DNA of 64,000 nt from Fulvimarina uroteuthidis. Lineage in GTDB: Bacteria; Pseudomonadota; Alphaproteobacteria; Rhizobiales; Rhizobiaceae. The notes under the pieces were generated by a model that ran no database searches, was not told where the DNA came from, and saw only the letters and a list, made by a program, of their open reading frames with translations. Location of the stretch: positions 186,001 to 250,000 of the forward strand of contig NZ_JAXLPB010000003.1 in assembly GCF_034321785.1 (NCBI RefSeq), read 5' to 3'. Both the position numbers and the translations under genes were made by a program. Positions within the stretch are counted from its first letter, which is position 1. Each line of letters begins with the position of its first letter. Shown piece after piece: positions 48,952-56,536 of the stretch.

Positions 48952-49515
48952 CTAGAACCAGCGCTCGCGCACATAGACCGTGTCGCCCGGAAGCAGCGGG
49001 TCGGAGGTCAGCACGCGGCCGGTGACGATCTCGTTGCCGATCTGGCGCGTAATGTCGACCGTGGCCTGTTCGGCGCGCGGCGTGAAGCCACCCGAGACCG
49101 CGATCGCCTTCTGCACCGTCATGCCCGGAACATAGGTGTACTGCCCCCCTTGCGTGACCTCGCCCATGATGAAGAAGGGGCGATAGCGATCGACCGCGAT
49201 GGTGACGTCCGGATCGTTGACGAACCCGTCGCGCAGGCGCGCTGCGATCTCGCCCTCGAGCTGCTTCGACGTCCGTCCCCGAGCCGGAACGTCGCCGATC
49301 AGCGGCATGGAGAGGTAGCCGGCCTTGTCGACGGGATAGGCCGCCGTGAGTTCGCTCTGGTCGAAGACCGTGACGCGGGCGACGTCGCCGCTGTCGAACC
49401 GGTAGGGTTGGTTGAGGGCCGCATGGAAGGCCGGCGGCGCCGGCTTGTAATGGGACGAGCAGCCGGCGAGGACCGACAGGGACAGGCCGATGACGAGCCT
49501 GGAAAATGTCTTCAT
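48952..49515 (-). CDS. Polysaccharide export (Wza-type) lipoprotein
   Basis: 187-residue lipoprotein with a signal peptide and lipobox (L-A-G-C, residues 15-18). The Poly_export/SLBB pattern is plain: 'YRFDSGDVARVTVFDQSELTAAYPVDKAGYLSMPLIGDVPARGRTSKQLEGEIAARL' (outline, residues about 38-95), then 'FFIMGEVTQGGQYTYVPGMTVQKAIAVSGGFTPRA'. The protein is shorter than full Wza, like the rhizobial group with a single SLBB domain. It forms an outer-membrane export channel with a Wzc-like partner. No glycosyltransferases are adjacent, so the polysaccharide is unknown; the BY-kinase-like gene is 349 bp away on the other strand. ATG 49515; SD GAGGGAC. Confidence 0.9.
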   Translation of the reverse strand: MKTFSRLVIGLSLSVLAGCSSHYKPAPPAFHAALNQPYRFDSGDVARVTVFDQSELTAAYPVDKAGYLSMPLIGDVPARGRTSKQLEGEIAARLRDGFVNDPDVTIAVDRYRPFFIMGEVTQGGQYTYVPGMTVQKAIAVSGGFTPRAEQATVDITRQIGNEIVTGRVLTSDPLLPGDTVYVRERWF

Positions 49516-49863
49516 TTCAAAGGTCCCTCGTCGCTCTGAACGCACCCGTTCGGCTGTCGTTCGCCAAGACCCGGGTCGGATCTCGTCCGTCGCCCGAAAG
49601 CCTTACAGCAATTAGGGTTAATCATTGGTGAAACCGCTGCGCGAGCGCGCCCCGGCGCAACGCCCGGAGCGCAGTCTTCGATCGGCGTGATCGAAACGTA
49701 TGGTCCGCTTAACGGACTGGTTACCAAAACGCGCGACGCTTGCGCCACGGGCTTCGCGGCTTACGGGTGCTTCCGAAGCGCTGCGGACGCGGCGCGAACA
49801 GGAACCTGGCCGGCATCGTCGAAGATCGGACGGCCGGCGAAGATCAAGTGGACGATGGCGATC
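49516..49863. other. Divergent promoter region between the export lipoprotein and the BY-kinase-like gene
   Basis: About 348 bp without a credible gene. It becomes AT-richer around 49600-49640 (TTAATCATTGG) near the lipoprotein side, and a small GTCCG/CGGAC inverted repeat lies at 49703-49717. Both genes probably share regulation through it. Confidence 0.45.
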
Positions 49864-50676
49864 ATGAGCAATCCCAGCACTCGATACGAGACGTCGGGCG
49901 ATCAGCCCGGGATCGCGGTCGCCGACCCGCTAAAGCCCCTCGACAAGAGCGCGCGGCTGGCCGTCGAGGCCGGGCCCGGACACGGATTTTACAAGGCGAT
50001 GACAGATATGGCGAATGCGAACGTGGACGGCCTCGACCCTCGGCCCGCCGAACAGCCGGACGCCGGCTCGAGCCTCGTCGGTCTCATCGAGCAGGTGGGC
50101 GTGGACGATCTCGCCTTTGCCGCCAAGGACATGAAAGTAAAGCGCCTCGTCGTCGTCACGCCGTTCGGCGATCCGGCCTCGCTCGGTACGGTTCTCACGC
50201 TGGCACGGCTCCTGACCGAGGACAACCACCCGGTCGCCCTGATCCAGCTCGACGGCAACGCGCCGTCACCCGTCACCGGCGACGAGGATGGCGACACGCG
50301 CGCACAGGCCGGTTGGATCGACCTTCTGGGCGGCGGGCGCGAGGTCGCCGACATCATTCACAGGGATCCGCACAGCCGTCTTCACGTGGCGCCCTCGGGC
50401 GGTGTCGATACCGAGGCCCTCGAGGAGGACCAGCTCGAGGATCTCGCATTCTATCTTGGCGCCTTCAACGACGCCTATGCGATGAACGTCATCCATGCAC
50501 CGATCGAATCGCTGAAACGCCTCTCCGGGTTGAACGACGGCGAGACCGCGGTGATCGTCGCGGCCGCCGAGGACAGAAGCGCGGATGTCGAGGCACTGGC
50601 GCACGACCTGAACGCCGCCACGAGCTACGATGTCCTGCACCTGACGTCCGAAGCCGACATGCGCATCCTGCACTGA
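49864..50676 (+). CDS. BY-kinase-like protein with a degenerate P-loop
   Basis: 270-residue soluble protein I relate to the ATPase domain of bacterial tyrosine kinases (Wzc/ExoP cytosolic domain). The Walker A region reads 'VVVTPFGDPASLGTVLTLA' (residues about 96-114) where the kinases have GEGKST; the Lys and Ser/Thr are gone. The Walker A' strand is 'VALIQLDGNAP' (about 124-134) instead of LIDAD. The downstream pattern 'GWIDLLGGGREVADII', 'SRLHVAPSGG' and 'FYLGAFNDAYAMNVIHAP' follows the kinase fold. No membrane segment or Tyr cluster is seen. The role is probably regulatory or structural in polysaccharide export. The start is uncertain (ATG 49864 or 49855; 49687 gives an atypical N-terminus). 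Confidence 0.6.
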   Translation: MSNPSTRYETSGDQPGIAVADPLKPLDKSARLAVEAGPGHGFYKAMTDMANANVDGLDPRPAEQPDAGSSLVGLIEQVGVDDLAFAAKDMKVKRLVVVTPFGDPASLGTVLTLARLLTEDNHPVALIQLDGNAPSPVTGDEDGDTRAQAGWIDLLGGGREVADIIHRDPHSRLHVAPSGGVDTEALEEDQLEDLAFYLGAFNDAYAMNVIHAPIESLKRLSGLNDGETAVIVAAAEDRSADVEALAHDLNAATSYDVLHLTSEADMRILH

Positions 50677-50783
50677 CAGGCTTTCGGCAGGACACGCCGG
50701 GCACGCGAGCAACCGCCGTGAAAACCGGTGTCGATGTTCGCAAAGCCTGATGCGTGAAACCACGGAGGTGGCCGCAGTTTCGG

Positions 50784-50813
50784 AGGCCGGGCCCTTTGCA
50801 AGGGACCCGGCCT
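50784..50813 (+). terminator. Terminator-like hairpin after the BY-kinase-like gene
   Basis: AGGCCGGG (50784-50791) pairs with CCCGGCCT (50806-50813) and an inner CCCTT/AAGGG stem (50792-50796 with 50800-50804) extends it, one A bulged. The following T-run is short (TCTGCTG). Confidence 0.6.
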
Positions 50814-50835
50814 TCTGCTGCGACAATGACCGATG

Positions 50836-50862
50836 TTGACGGCACGAGCGCTGCGCTAGATT
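50836..50862 (+). promoter_or_regulatory. Housekeeping-type promoter candidate (TTGACGG-N12-GCTAGATT)
   Basis: TTGACGG at 50836-50842 and GCTAGATT at 50855-50862, 12 bp apart, agree well with the Caulobacter sigma-73 consensus TTGaCgS-N10/14-GCTANAWC. It lies 55 bp before the twin-TM gene, which it would drive with the adenosyltransferase gene. Confidence 0.55.
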
Positions 50863-50916
50863 GGGTGGGGTATGAGGCGGTCCATCGGCCGCCCGTTTCT
50901 TGATGAATAGGCGTCC

Positions 50917-51105
50917 ATGTCCGGCTTCCTGACCTTTCTTGCGATCAGCGCGATGGTCGCGACCGCGATCGTCCTCCTCGCCGGGCTTCTGAACCTGATG
51001 AAGGACGGACCCGGCAACCGTTCGCAAAAGCTGATGCGATACCGCATCCTGTTCCAGGCGATCGCGGTGGTTCTGATCGTCCTGTTCCTCGTCTTCGGCC
51101 GCTGA
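50917..51105 (+). CDS. Twin transmembrane protein
   Basis: 62-residue protein with two hydrophobic helices (residues 5-27 and 44-61) around a short basic loop ('MKDGPGNRSQKLMRYRI'). It matches the small 'twin transmembrane' (HIG1-like) proteins found upstream of the cobalamin adenosyltransferase gene in rhizobia. No function is known; related eukaryotic HIG1 proteins support respiratory complexes. ATG 50917. The adenosyltransferase starts 49 bp downstream. Confidence 0.8.
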   Translation: MSGFLTFLAISAMVATAIVLLAGLLNLMKDGPGNRSQKLMRYRILFQAIAVVLIVLFLVFGR

Positions 51106-51154
51106 CGCGCGGCCGTTGCGAGCCTGTCCCTCCGATACGATGAGATGAGCCATC

Positions 51155-51721
51155 ATGGTCAAGTTGAACAAGATCTACACGCGGACCGGTGACAAGGGCG
51201 ACACCATGCTCGGCAATGGCGAGCGCCGGTCGAAGGACGATCTGCGCGTCGAGACGTACGGGACTGTGGACGAGCTCAACGCCACCATCGGCATGGCACG
51301 GCTTCACGCATCCGGGACGATGGACGCGATGCTGGCGATGATCCAGAACGAACTCTTCGACCTCGGCGCCGAGCTCGCGACACCGCAGAGCGGCGAGCCC
51401 CTGGGCTTCGAGCCGCTGAAGGTCGTCGACAGCCAGGTCGATCGCCTCGAAGCGGAGATCGATCGCATGAACGAGAAGCTGGAGCCCCTGAAGAGCTTCG
51501 TGCTGCCGGCCGGATCGCCGGTCGCCACCCATCTTCACCTCGCGCGCACCGTGGCGCGCCGAGCCGAACGGCTGATGGTATCGCTGGCCCGGAAGGAACC
51601 GGTGGCCGATACGGCGATCCGTTACATGAACCGCCTCTCCGATCATCTCTTCGTCTGCAGCCGCATCGCCAACGACGAGGGCAGGGGCGACGTCCTCTGG
51701 GTGCCGGGCGGCAGCCGCTGA
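51155..51721 (+). CDS. PduO-type cob(I)alamin adenosyltransferase
   Basis: 188-residue enzyme that attaches the adenosyl group of ATP to cobalamin (or a corrinoid precursor). The N-terminal 'KIYTRTGDKGDTMLGNGER' (residues 5-23) is the ATP-binding signature. 'YGTVDELNATIGMAR' and 'LFDLGAELATP' follow, and 'SPVATHLHLARTVARRAERLMVSLA' and 'IRYMNRLSDHLFVCSRIAND' close it. It is co-oriented with the twin-TM gene. Together with bluB 12 kb away it indicates use, and at least part synthesis, of B12. Confidence 0.93.
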   Translation: MVKLNKIYTRTGDKGDTMLGNGERRSKDDLRVETYGTVDELNATIGMARLHASGTMDAMLAMIQNELFDLGAELATPQSGEPLGFEPLKVVDSQVDRLEAEIDRMNEKLEPLKSFVLPAGSPVATHLHLARTVARRAERLMVSLARKEPVADTAIRYMNRLSDHLFVCSRIANDEGRGDVLWVPGGSR

Positions 51722-51860
51722 TTCACCGTTTTCGATCCTGCGGCCCGTTTTCGGGCCTTACGCGCGTCGAAAGCGAACAGATTTTCCCGCTTCCCGCCCC
51801 GATGTAAATCAGAATGCTTGAAATCGCGGCGTTCCGAAGCCACACCAGACACCATATCCG

Positions 51861-51881
51861 GGCCTGAGATCTGCTCAGGCC
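51861..51881 (+). promoter_or_regulatory. Hairpin in the etfB leader
   Basis: GGCCTGAG (51861-51868) pairs with CTCAGGCC (51874-51881) around ATCTG, 25 bp upstream of the etfB ATG. It has no T-run and sits in the likely 5' untranslated region, so it may influence translation or mRNA stability, or be an operator. Confidence 0.4.
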
Positions 51882-51906
51882 GTAACGCATTCGGGAGCTT
51901 TGCCCC

Positions 51907-52656
51907 ATGAAAATTCTCGTCGCCGTCAAGCGCGTGGTCGATTACAACGTCAAGATCCGCGTCAAGGCGGATGGATCGGGCGTGGAACTGGCCAACGTCA
52001 AGATGAGCATGAACCCGTTCGACGAGATCGCCGTCGAGGAAGCCGTCCGACTCAAGGAGGCCGGCACAGCCGCCGAGATCGTCGCCGTCTCGATCGGGCC
52101 CAAGCAGTCTGCCGACACGATCCGTACCGCGCTCGCTATGGGCGCCGATCGCGGCATCCATGTCCAGACCGACGAGATCGTCGAACCGCTGGCCGTCGCC
52201 AAGATCCTCAAGGGCATCTGCGAGACGGAGGCGCCGGACATCGTCTTCCTCGGCAAGCAGGCGATCGACGACGACTGCAACCAGACCGGCCAGATGCTGG
52301 CCGCGCTTGCGGGCTGGGCGCAGGGCACGTTCGCCTACAAGGTGGAGCCGTCGGACGGCCGCGTCGCGGTGACCCGCGAGGTCGATGGCGGCCTGCAGAC
52401 GGTGGATCTGAAACTGCCCGCGATCGTCACCGTCGATCTGCGCCTCAACGAGCCGCGCTACGCCTCGCTGCCCAACATCATGAAGGCGAAGAAGAAGCCG
52501 ATCGAGACGAAGACCCCGGACGATTTCGGCGTCGATATCACGCGCCGGCTCGAAGTCCTGAAAACCGAAGAGCCGGAGGTCCGCAAGGCAGGCGTGAAGG
52601 TCGCGTCCGTCGATGAACTCGTCGACAAGCTCAGGAACGAAGTCGGCGTCATCTAA
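51907..52656 (+). CDS. etfB: Electron transfer flavoprotein, beta subunit
   Basis: 249-residue subunit of the FAD/AMP-containing ETF, which carries electrons from acyl-CoA dehydrogenases to ETF-ubiquinone oxidoreductase. 'KILVAVKRVVDYNVKIRVKADGSGVE' at the N-terminus, 'KMSMNPFDEIAVEEAVRLKEAG', 'LGKQAIDDDCNQTGQMLAALAGW' (residues about 116-138) and 'PNIMKAKKKPI' are typical. etfA follows 21 bp downstream. Start ATG 51907. Confidence 0.97.
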   Translation: MKILVAVKRVVDYNVKIRVKADGSGVELANVKMSMNPFDEIAVEEAVRLKEAGTAAEIVAVSIGPKQSADTIRTALAMGADRGIHVQTDEIVEPLAVAKILKGICETEAPDIVFLGKQAIDDDCNQTGQMLAALAGWAQGTFAYKVEPSDGRVAVTREVDGGLQTVDLKLPAIVTVDLRLNEPRYASLPNIMKAKKKPIETKTPDDFGVDITRRLEVLKTEEPEVRKAGVKVASVDELVDKLRNEVGVI

Positions 52657-52677
52657 AGACCCCCGGAGAATACGATC

Positions 52678-53610
52678 ATGACCACGCTTTTACTCGTCGA
52701 ACACGACAATTCCGATCTTTCGCCGGACAATGCCAAGGCTCTCACCGCGGCGCTCGCGCTGGGGCCGGACGTGCATGCGCTGGTCGCCGGACAGGGCGTC
52801 GACCACGTCGCGGCGGCAATGGCCCGGCTCGGCGGCGTCGCCAAGGTGCTGACCGCGGACGGCGAACAGTTCGCCCACCAGATGGCCGAGCCGGTCGCTG
52901 CGCTGATCGTGGCCATGGCCGGCGATTACGACGCGATCGTCGCGCCGTCCACGACGACCGGCAAGAACGTTCTGCCCCGTGTCGCCGCGCTTCTCGACGT
53001 CATGCAGATTTCCGACGTGACGAGCGTCGAGGGTCCCGATGTCTTCAAGCGGCCGACCTATGCCGGCAATGCGATCGAGACCGTGCGATCCTCCGATGCG
53101 ACGAAGGTCATGACGATCCGAACGACGAGCTTCGAGGCGGCGGGCGAGGGCGGGGCGGCACCCGTCGAGGCGGTTTCGGTGTCGATCGACGAACCCGGCG
53201 TCTCGACCTTCGTCTCGGAGGAGCTGGCCGAGAGCGAACGGCCGGACCTGACGAGTGCCAAGGTGATCGTCTCCGGTGGCCGCGCGCTCGGCTCGGACGA
53301 GAGGTTCAAGACGCTTCTGATGCCGCTCGCCGACAAGCTGGGCGCCGCGATCGGTGCCTCGCGCGCCGCGGTCGATGCCGGCTATGCGCCGAACGACTGG
53401 CAGGTCGGCCAGACCGGCAAGGTGGTGGCGCCCGATCTCTACATTGCCTGCGGCATCTCCGGCGCGATCCAGCATCTGGCCGGCATGAAGGATTCCAGGG
53501 TGATCGTCGCAATCAACAAGGACGAGGAAGCGCCGATCTTCCAGGTCGCCGACTATGGCCTCGTCGGCGACCTGTTCGAACTGGTGCCGGAGCTGACCGA
53601 AAAGCTCTAG
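52678..53610 (+). CDS. etfA: Electron transfer flavoprotein, alpha subunit
   Basis: 310-residue FAD-binding subunit. The N-terminal ETF domain ('LLLVEHDNSDLSPDNAKALTAALAL') lacks tight FAD contacts; the C-terminal half has the diagnostic 'VIVSGGRALGSDERFKTLLMPLADKLGAAIGASRAAVDAGYAPNDWQVGQTGKVVAPDLYIACGISGAIQHLAGM' (outline, from about residue 198) and 'NKDEEAPIFQVADYGLVGDLFELVPEL'. It works with etfB; a 3-hydroxybutyryl-CoA dehydrogenase gene follows, so the cluster serves acyl-CoA oxidation or PHB metabolism. Confidence 0.97.
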   Translation: MTTLLLVEHDNSDLSPDNAKALTAALALGPDVHALVAGQGVDHVAAAMARLGGVAKVLTADGEQFAHQMAEPVAALIVAMAGDYDAIVAPSTTTGKNVLPRVAALLDVMQISDVTSVEGPDVFKRPTYAGNAIETVRSSDATKVMTIRTTSFEAAGEGGAAPVEAVSVSIDEPGVSTFVSEELAESERPDLTSAKVIVSGGRALGSDERFKTLLMPLADKLGAAIGASRAAVDAGYAPNDWQVGQTGKVVAPDLYIACGISGAIQHLAGMKDSRVIVAINKDEEAPIFQVADYGLVGDLFELVPELTEKL

Positions 53611-53746
53611 CTCGCCGCGCTCAGCCTCGCTCGCCGTGCCCCTTGGAAGGCGTCGCCTCTGCCGCTATGCTGCACTGCATATAAGCAAGCGGGCTCCGAC
53701 ACCTTCCAGGCAGCCGGGGCCACGACAACAATCGGGAGGCGAGGCC

Positions 53747-54625
53747 ATGAACGAGATCAGGAATGTGGGCATCATCGGGGCCGGGCAGATGGGGTCGGGG
53801 ATCGCCCACGTCGTGGCGCTGGCCGGCATGAAAGCCCGGCTCTACGATGTGAGCGAGGAGCAGACGCAAAAGGGCCTCGCCCGCATCCAGAAGGGCCTGG
53901 AGCGCCAGGTCGCGTCCGAGAAGATCAGCGCGGACGACGCCCGGACCGCAATGTCCCTGATCGAGACCTCCGTCGAATTCTCCACGCTCGGCGATCTCGA
54001 TCTCGTCATCGAGGCGGCGACCGAGAACGAGGAGGTGAAGCGCAAGATCTTCCGCGATGTGTGCCCGCACCTCTCGCCGACCGCGATCCTTGCGTCCAAC
54101 ACCTCGTCGATCTCGATCACCCGGCTTGCCGCGGCCTCCGACAGACCCGAGCAGTTCATGGGCATCCATTTCATGAACCCGGTTCCGGTCATGAAGCTCG
54201 TCGAACTGGTGCGCGGCATCGCGACCGGCGACGAGACGTTCAGGGCCTCGAAACAGTTCGTCGACAGGCTCGACAAGCAGGTGACGGTGTCGGAGGATTT
54301 CCCCGCCTTCATCGTCAACCGTATTCTTCTGCCGATGATCAACGAAGCCATCTACACGCTCTACGAGGGCGTCGGCTCGGTCACCTCCATCGACACCGCC
54401 ATGAAGCTCGGCGCGAACCATCCGATGGGCCCGCTCCAGCTTGCCGATTTCATCGGGCTGGATACGTGCCTGTCGATCATGCAGGTGCTGCATGACGGGC
54501 TGTCGGATTCCAAATATCGTCCGTGCCCGCTTCTGGTGAAATATGTCGAAGCCGGCTGGATCGGCCGCAAGGTGGGCCGCGGCTTCTACGATTATCGCGG
54601 CGAGCAACCGGTGCCGACGCGCTGA
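53747..54625 (+). CDS. hbdA: 3-hydroxybutyryl-CoA dehydrogenase
   Basis: 292-residue NAD(P)-dependent enzyme interconverting acetoacetyl-CoA and 3-hydroxybutyryl-CoA. The Rossmann motif 'VGIIGAGQMGSGIAHV' is at residues 7-22; 'LASNTSSISIT' and 'MGIHFMNPVPVMKLVELV' (catalytic His/Glu region), 'FPAFIVNRILLPMINEAI' and 'KLGANHPMGPLQLADFIGLD' follow, with the C-terminal 'GRKVGRGFYDY'. The start is ATG 53747 with GGGAGG upstream. It is on the same strand as etfBA, 136 bp later, and converges on the Gfo/Idh gene. Confidence 0.94.
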   Translation: MNEIRNVGIIGAGQMGSGIAHVVALAGMKARLYDVSEEQTQKGLARIQKGLERQVASEKISADDARTAMSLIETSVEFSTLGDLDLVIEAATENEEVKRKIFRDVCPHLSPTAILASNTSSISITRLAAASDRPEQFMGIHFMNPVPVMKLVELVRGIATGDETFRASKQFVDRLDKQVTVSEDFPAFIVNRILLPMINEAIYTLYEGVGSVTSIDTAMKLGANHPMGPLQLADFIGLDTCLSIMQVLHDGLSDSKYRPCPLLVKYVEAGWIGRKVGRGFYDYRGEQPVPTR

Positions 54626-54663
54626 TACCGGCGATTATGCATGGGGTTTCGCGATCGGGTCAT

Positions 54664-54689
54664 CCGACGCCGGACACGTTGGGCGTCGG
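54664..54689. terminator. Convergent-gene hairpin
   Basis: CCGACGCC (54664-54671) pairs with GGCGTCGG (54682-54689) around a 10-nt loop between the convergent hbdA and Gfo/Idh genes. No T-run on either side, so it is at best a weak bidirectional terminator. Confidence 0.4.
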
Positions 54690-54716
54690 CGGTGCGCCGC
54701 CCGGCAGACCACGTCC

Positions 54717-55670
54717 CTATCGCGCGCTGATCGGCGAGGCTTCGGAGAGTATGCGCACGGTCTCGACTGCTTCGTCCGCGCCGGTCTCGGGCCGCTTTCG
54801 CGTCTTGATGCAATCGATGAAATGCAGGAGCTCCTGCGTCAGCGGCAGGCCCGCCTCGTACTCCATGTATTCGGCGGCGGCCTGCGTGAAATCGAAGCCG
54901 CGTTCGCCCGGCCGGACCTTGTGGCCGTAGAAGGCGAGCTTCTCGTTCTCCGGCGCTAGATCGTCGAACACGAGCATGCCGTCGGTTCCGATCGCGACGA
55001 AGCGGCGGTCGCGATAGGCCGAGACGCGCGAGACGTGGACGTCGGCCGTCACGCCGCTCGGAAAGGTGAAGGACATGTCGGCGATGTCGGTCTCGTCGCT
55101 CAAGACCGTGCGGCGCTTGGCGCGGATCGTGTCCGGATGCTCGCCGGCCAGATGCAGGATCAGGGAGAGGTCGTGCGGGGCGAGATCCCAGACCACGTCC
55201 ATGCCGAGAAACCGCCCGAGGCCGAGCCGGTTGGCGATCAAATGCCGGACGGTGCCGATCTTGCCCGCCGCCACGAGTTCGCCGAGGCGCCGGAAGACCG
55301 GGTGAAACCGCAGGACATGGCCGACCATCAGGAGGCGACCGTGCTCTTCGGCCGCCTTCGCCGTCGCTTCGGCTTCGGCGGTGTCGAGCGCGATGGGCTT
55401 TTCGATGAGCACGTCCTTGCCGGCGGCAAAGGCGCGGCGCGCCGTCGGGCCGTGCAGGCGTGCGGGAAGCGCGAGAATGACGGCGTCGATCGCATCGCTT
55501 TCGATCGCCTCGTCGAGCGTCAGCGCCGGCACGCCGTGCTTCTCGGCAAACCCTCCCGCGCGCTCCGCATCCTGATCCGCGACGGCCGCGAGGCATTGCA
55601 GTTCGGCCAGCGTTCGAACGTGATTCTGACCCCATTGGCCACAGCCGATGACCGCGATGTTGGGTGCCAT
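54717..55670 (-). CDS. Gfo/Idh/MocA family oxidoreductase
   Basis: 317-residue NAD(P)-dependent oxidoreductase. The Rossmann start 'IAVIGCGQWGQNHVRTLAEL' is at residues 5-24, and 'DVLIEKPIAL' is the conserved EKP motif with the catalytic Lys. 'HVLRFHPVFRRLGELV' and 'DVVWDLAPHDLSLILHLAG' (His/Asp) follow. The substrate is probably a (UDP-)sugar or inositol derivative but cannot be named; nearest resemblance is to polysaccharide-linked dehydrogenases. The start ATG 55670 follows AAGGAG; the longer ATG 55685 is possible. Confidence 0.86.
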   Translation of the reverse strand: MAPNIAVIGCGQWGQNHVRTLAELQCLAAVADQDAERAGGFAEKHGVPALTLDEAIESDAIDAVILALPARLHGPTARRAFAAGKDVLIEKPIALDTAEAEATAKAAEEHGRLLMVGHVLRFHPVFRRLGELVAAGKIGTVRHLIANRLGLGRFLGMDVVWDLAPHDLSLILHLAGEHPDTIRAKRRTVLSDETDIADMSFTFPSGVTADVHVSRVSAYRDRRFVAIGTDGMLVFDDLAPENEKLAFYGHKVRPGERGFDFTQAAAEYMEYEAGLPLTQELLHFIDCIKTRKRPETGADEAVETVRILSEASPISAR

Positions 55671-55742
55671 GGCCGGCTCCTTCATGTGTCGAGTGCGCTT
55701 TCGTGCCGGGTTAGCCGCAAGCCCTTCGATGAGCAAGGGCGA

Positions 55743-56513
55743 TCAGGACGCCGATTCCCGTATTCGCCCGTAGCGGATGGTCTCGAAGCGCATGGTCAGG
55801 AGGTCGACCATCAGGAAGCGTCCGAGCAGCGGCTCGCCGGCGTCGCAGATCATCTTGATCGCTTCGCTGGCCGCGAGCGTTCCGATGACGCCGGTCGTTG
55901 AGCCGAGGATGCCGGCCTCGGCGCAGGAGGGAACGGTGCCGGCGGGTGGCGCCTGCGGAAAGAGATCGCGGTAGCGGGGCAGGGGCCGTCCGTCCGCGCC
56001 GTCGCGGTAAGGCGCAAGCACCGTCAACGAACCGGAAAAGCGCTGGACGGCGGCGGTGACGAGCGGGACCTTCGCGGCCGCGCAGAGATCGGCCATGGCG
56101 TAGCGGGTCGCGAAATTGTCCGAACCGTCGACCACCAGATCGCAGCTCGAGACGAGTTCGTGACCGTTCGCCGTCGTCAGGTGGTGGGGATGAGCCTCGA
56201 AGCGGACATGGGGATTGATCCGCGCGACGGCATCGGCGGCGCTGTCGAGCTTCGCGCGCCCGATATCGGACGTCCCGTGCAGGACCTGGCGCTGGAGGTT
56301 GGAGAGCGAGACCGTGTCGTCGTCGGCGCAGACGATGGTTCCGACGCCTGCGGCGGCCAGATAGAGCGTGACCGGCGAGCCGATGCCGCCGGCCCCGACG
56401 ACGAGCACCCGCGCAGCCTTCAGCTTCTGCTGGCCGGACCCGCCGATTTCGGGAAGCACGATGTGCCGGGCGTAGCGTTCCAGTTCATCTGGCTCGAGGG
56501 GTGCGTCTGTCAT
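55743..56513 (-). CDS. moeB: MoeB/ThiF-like adenylyltransferase lacking zinc cysteines
   Basis: 256-residue E1-like enzyme that adenylates the C-terminus of a ubiquitin-like sulfur carrier (MoaD or ThiS). 'RYARHIVLPEIGGSGQQKL' and the nucleotide motif 'VLVVGAGGIGSPVTLYLAAAGVG' are clear, as are 'LSNLQRQVLHG', 'DGSDNFATRYAM' and the catalytic-Cys block 'VPSCAEAGILGSTTGVIGTL'. The paired zinc cysteines of E. coli MoeB are absent: the usual C-Y-R-C is 'PRYRDLF' and no late C-x-x-C exists. ATG 56513 is taken; GTG 56516 precedes it. MoeB versus ThiF role is not resolved. Confidence 0.82.
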   Translation of the reverse strand: MTDAPLEPDELERYARHIVLPEIGGSGQQKLKAARVLVVGAGGIGSPVTLYLAAAGVGTIVCADDDTVSLSNLQRQVLHGTSDIGRAKLDSAADAVARINPHVRFEAHPHHLTTANGHELVSSCDLVVDGSDNFATRYAMADLCAAAKVPLVTAAVQRFSGSLTVLAPYRDGADGRPLPRYRDLFPQAPPAGTVPSCAEAGILGSTTGVIGTLAASEAIKMICDAGEPLLGRFLMVDLLTMRFETIRYGRIRESAS

Positions 56514-56536
56514 CACAGGTCCTTCGTCTCTGTCGC

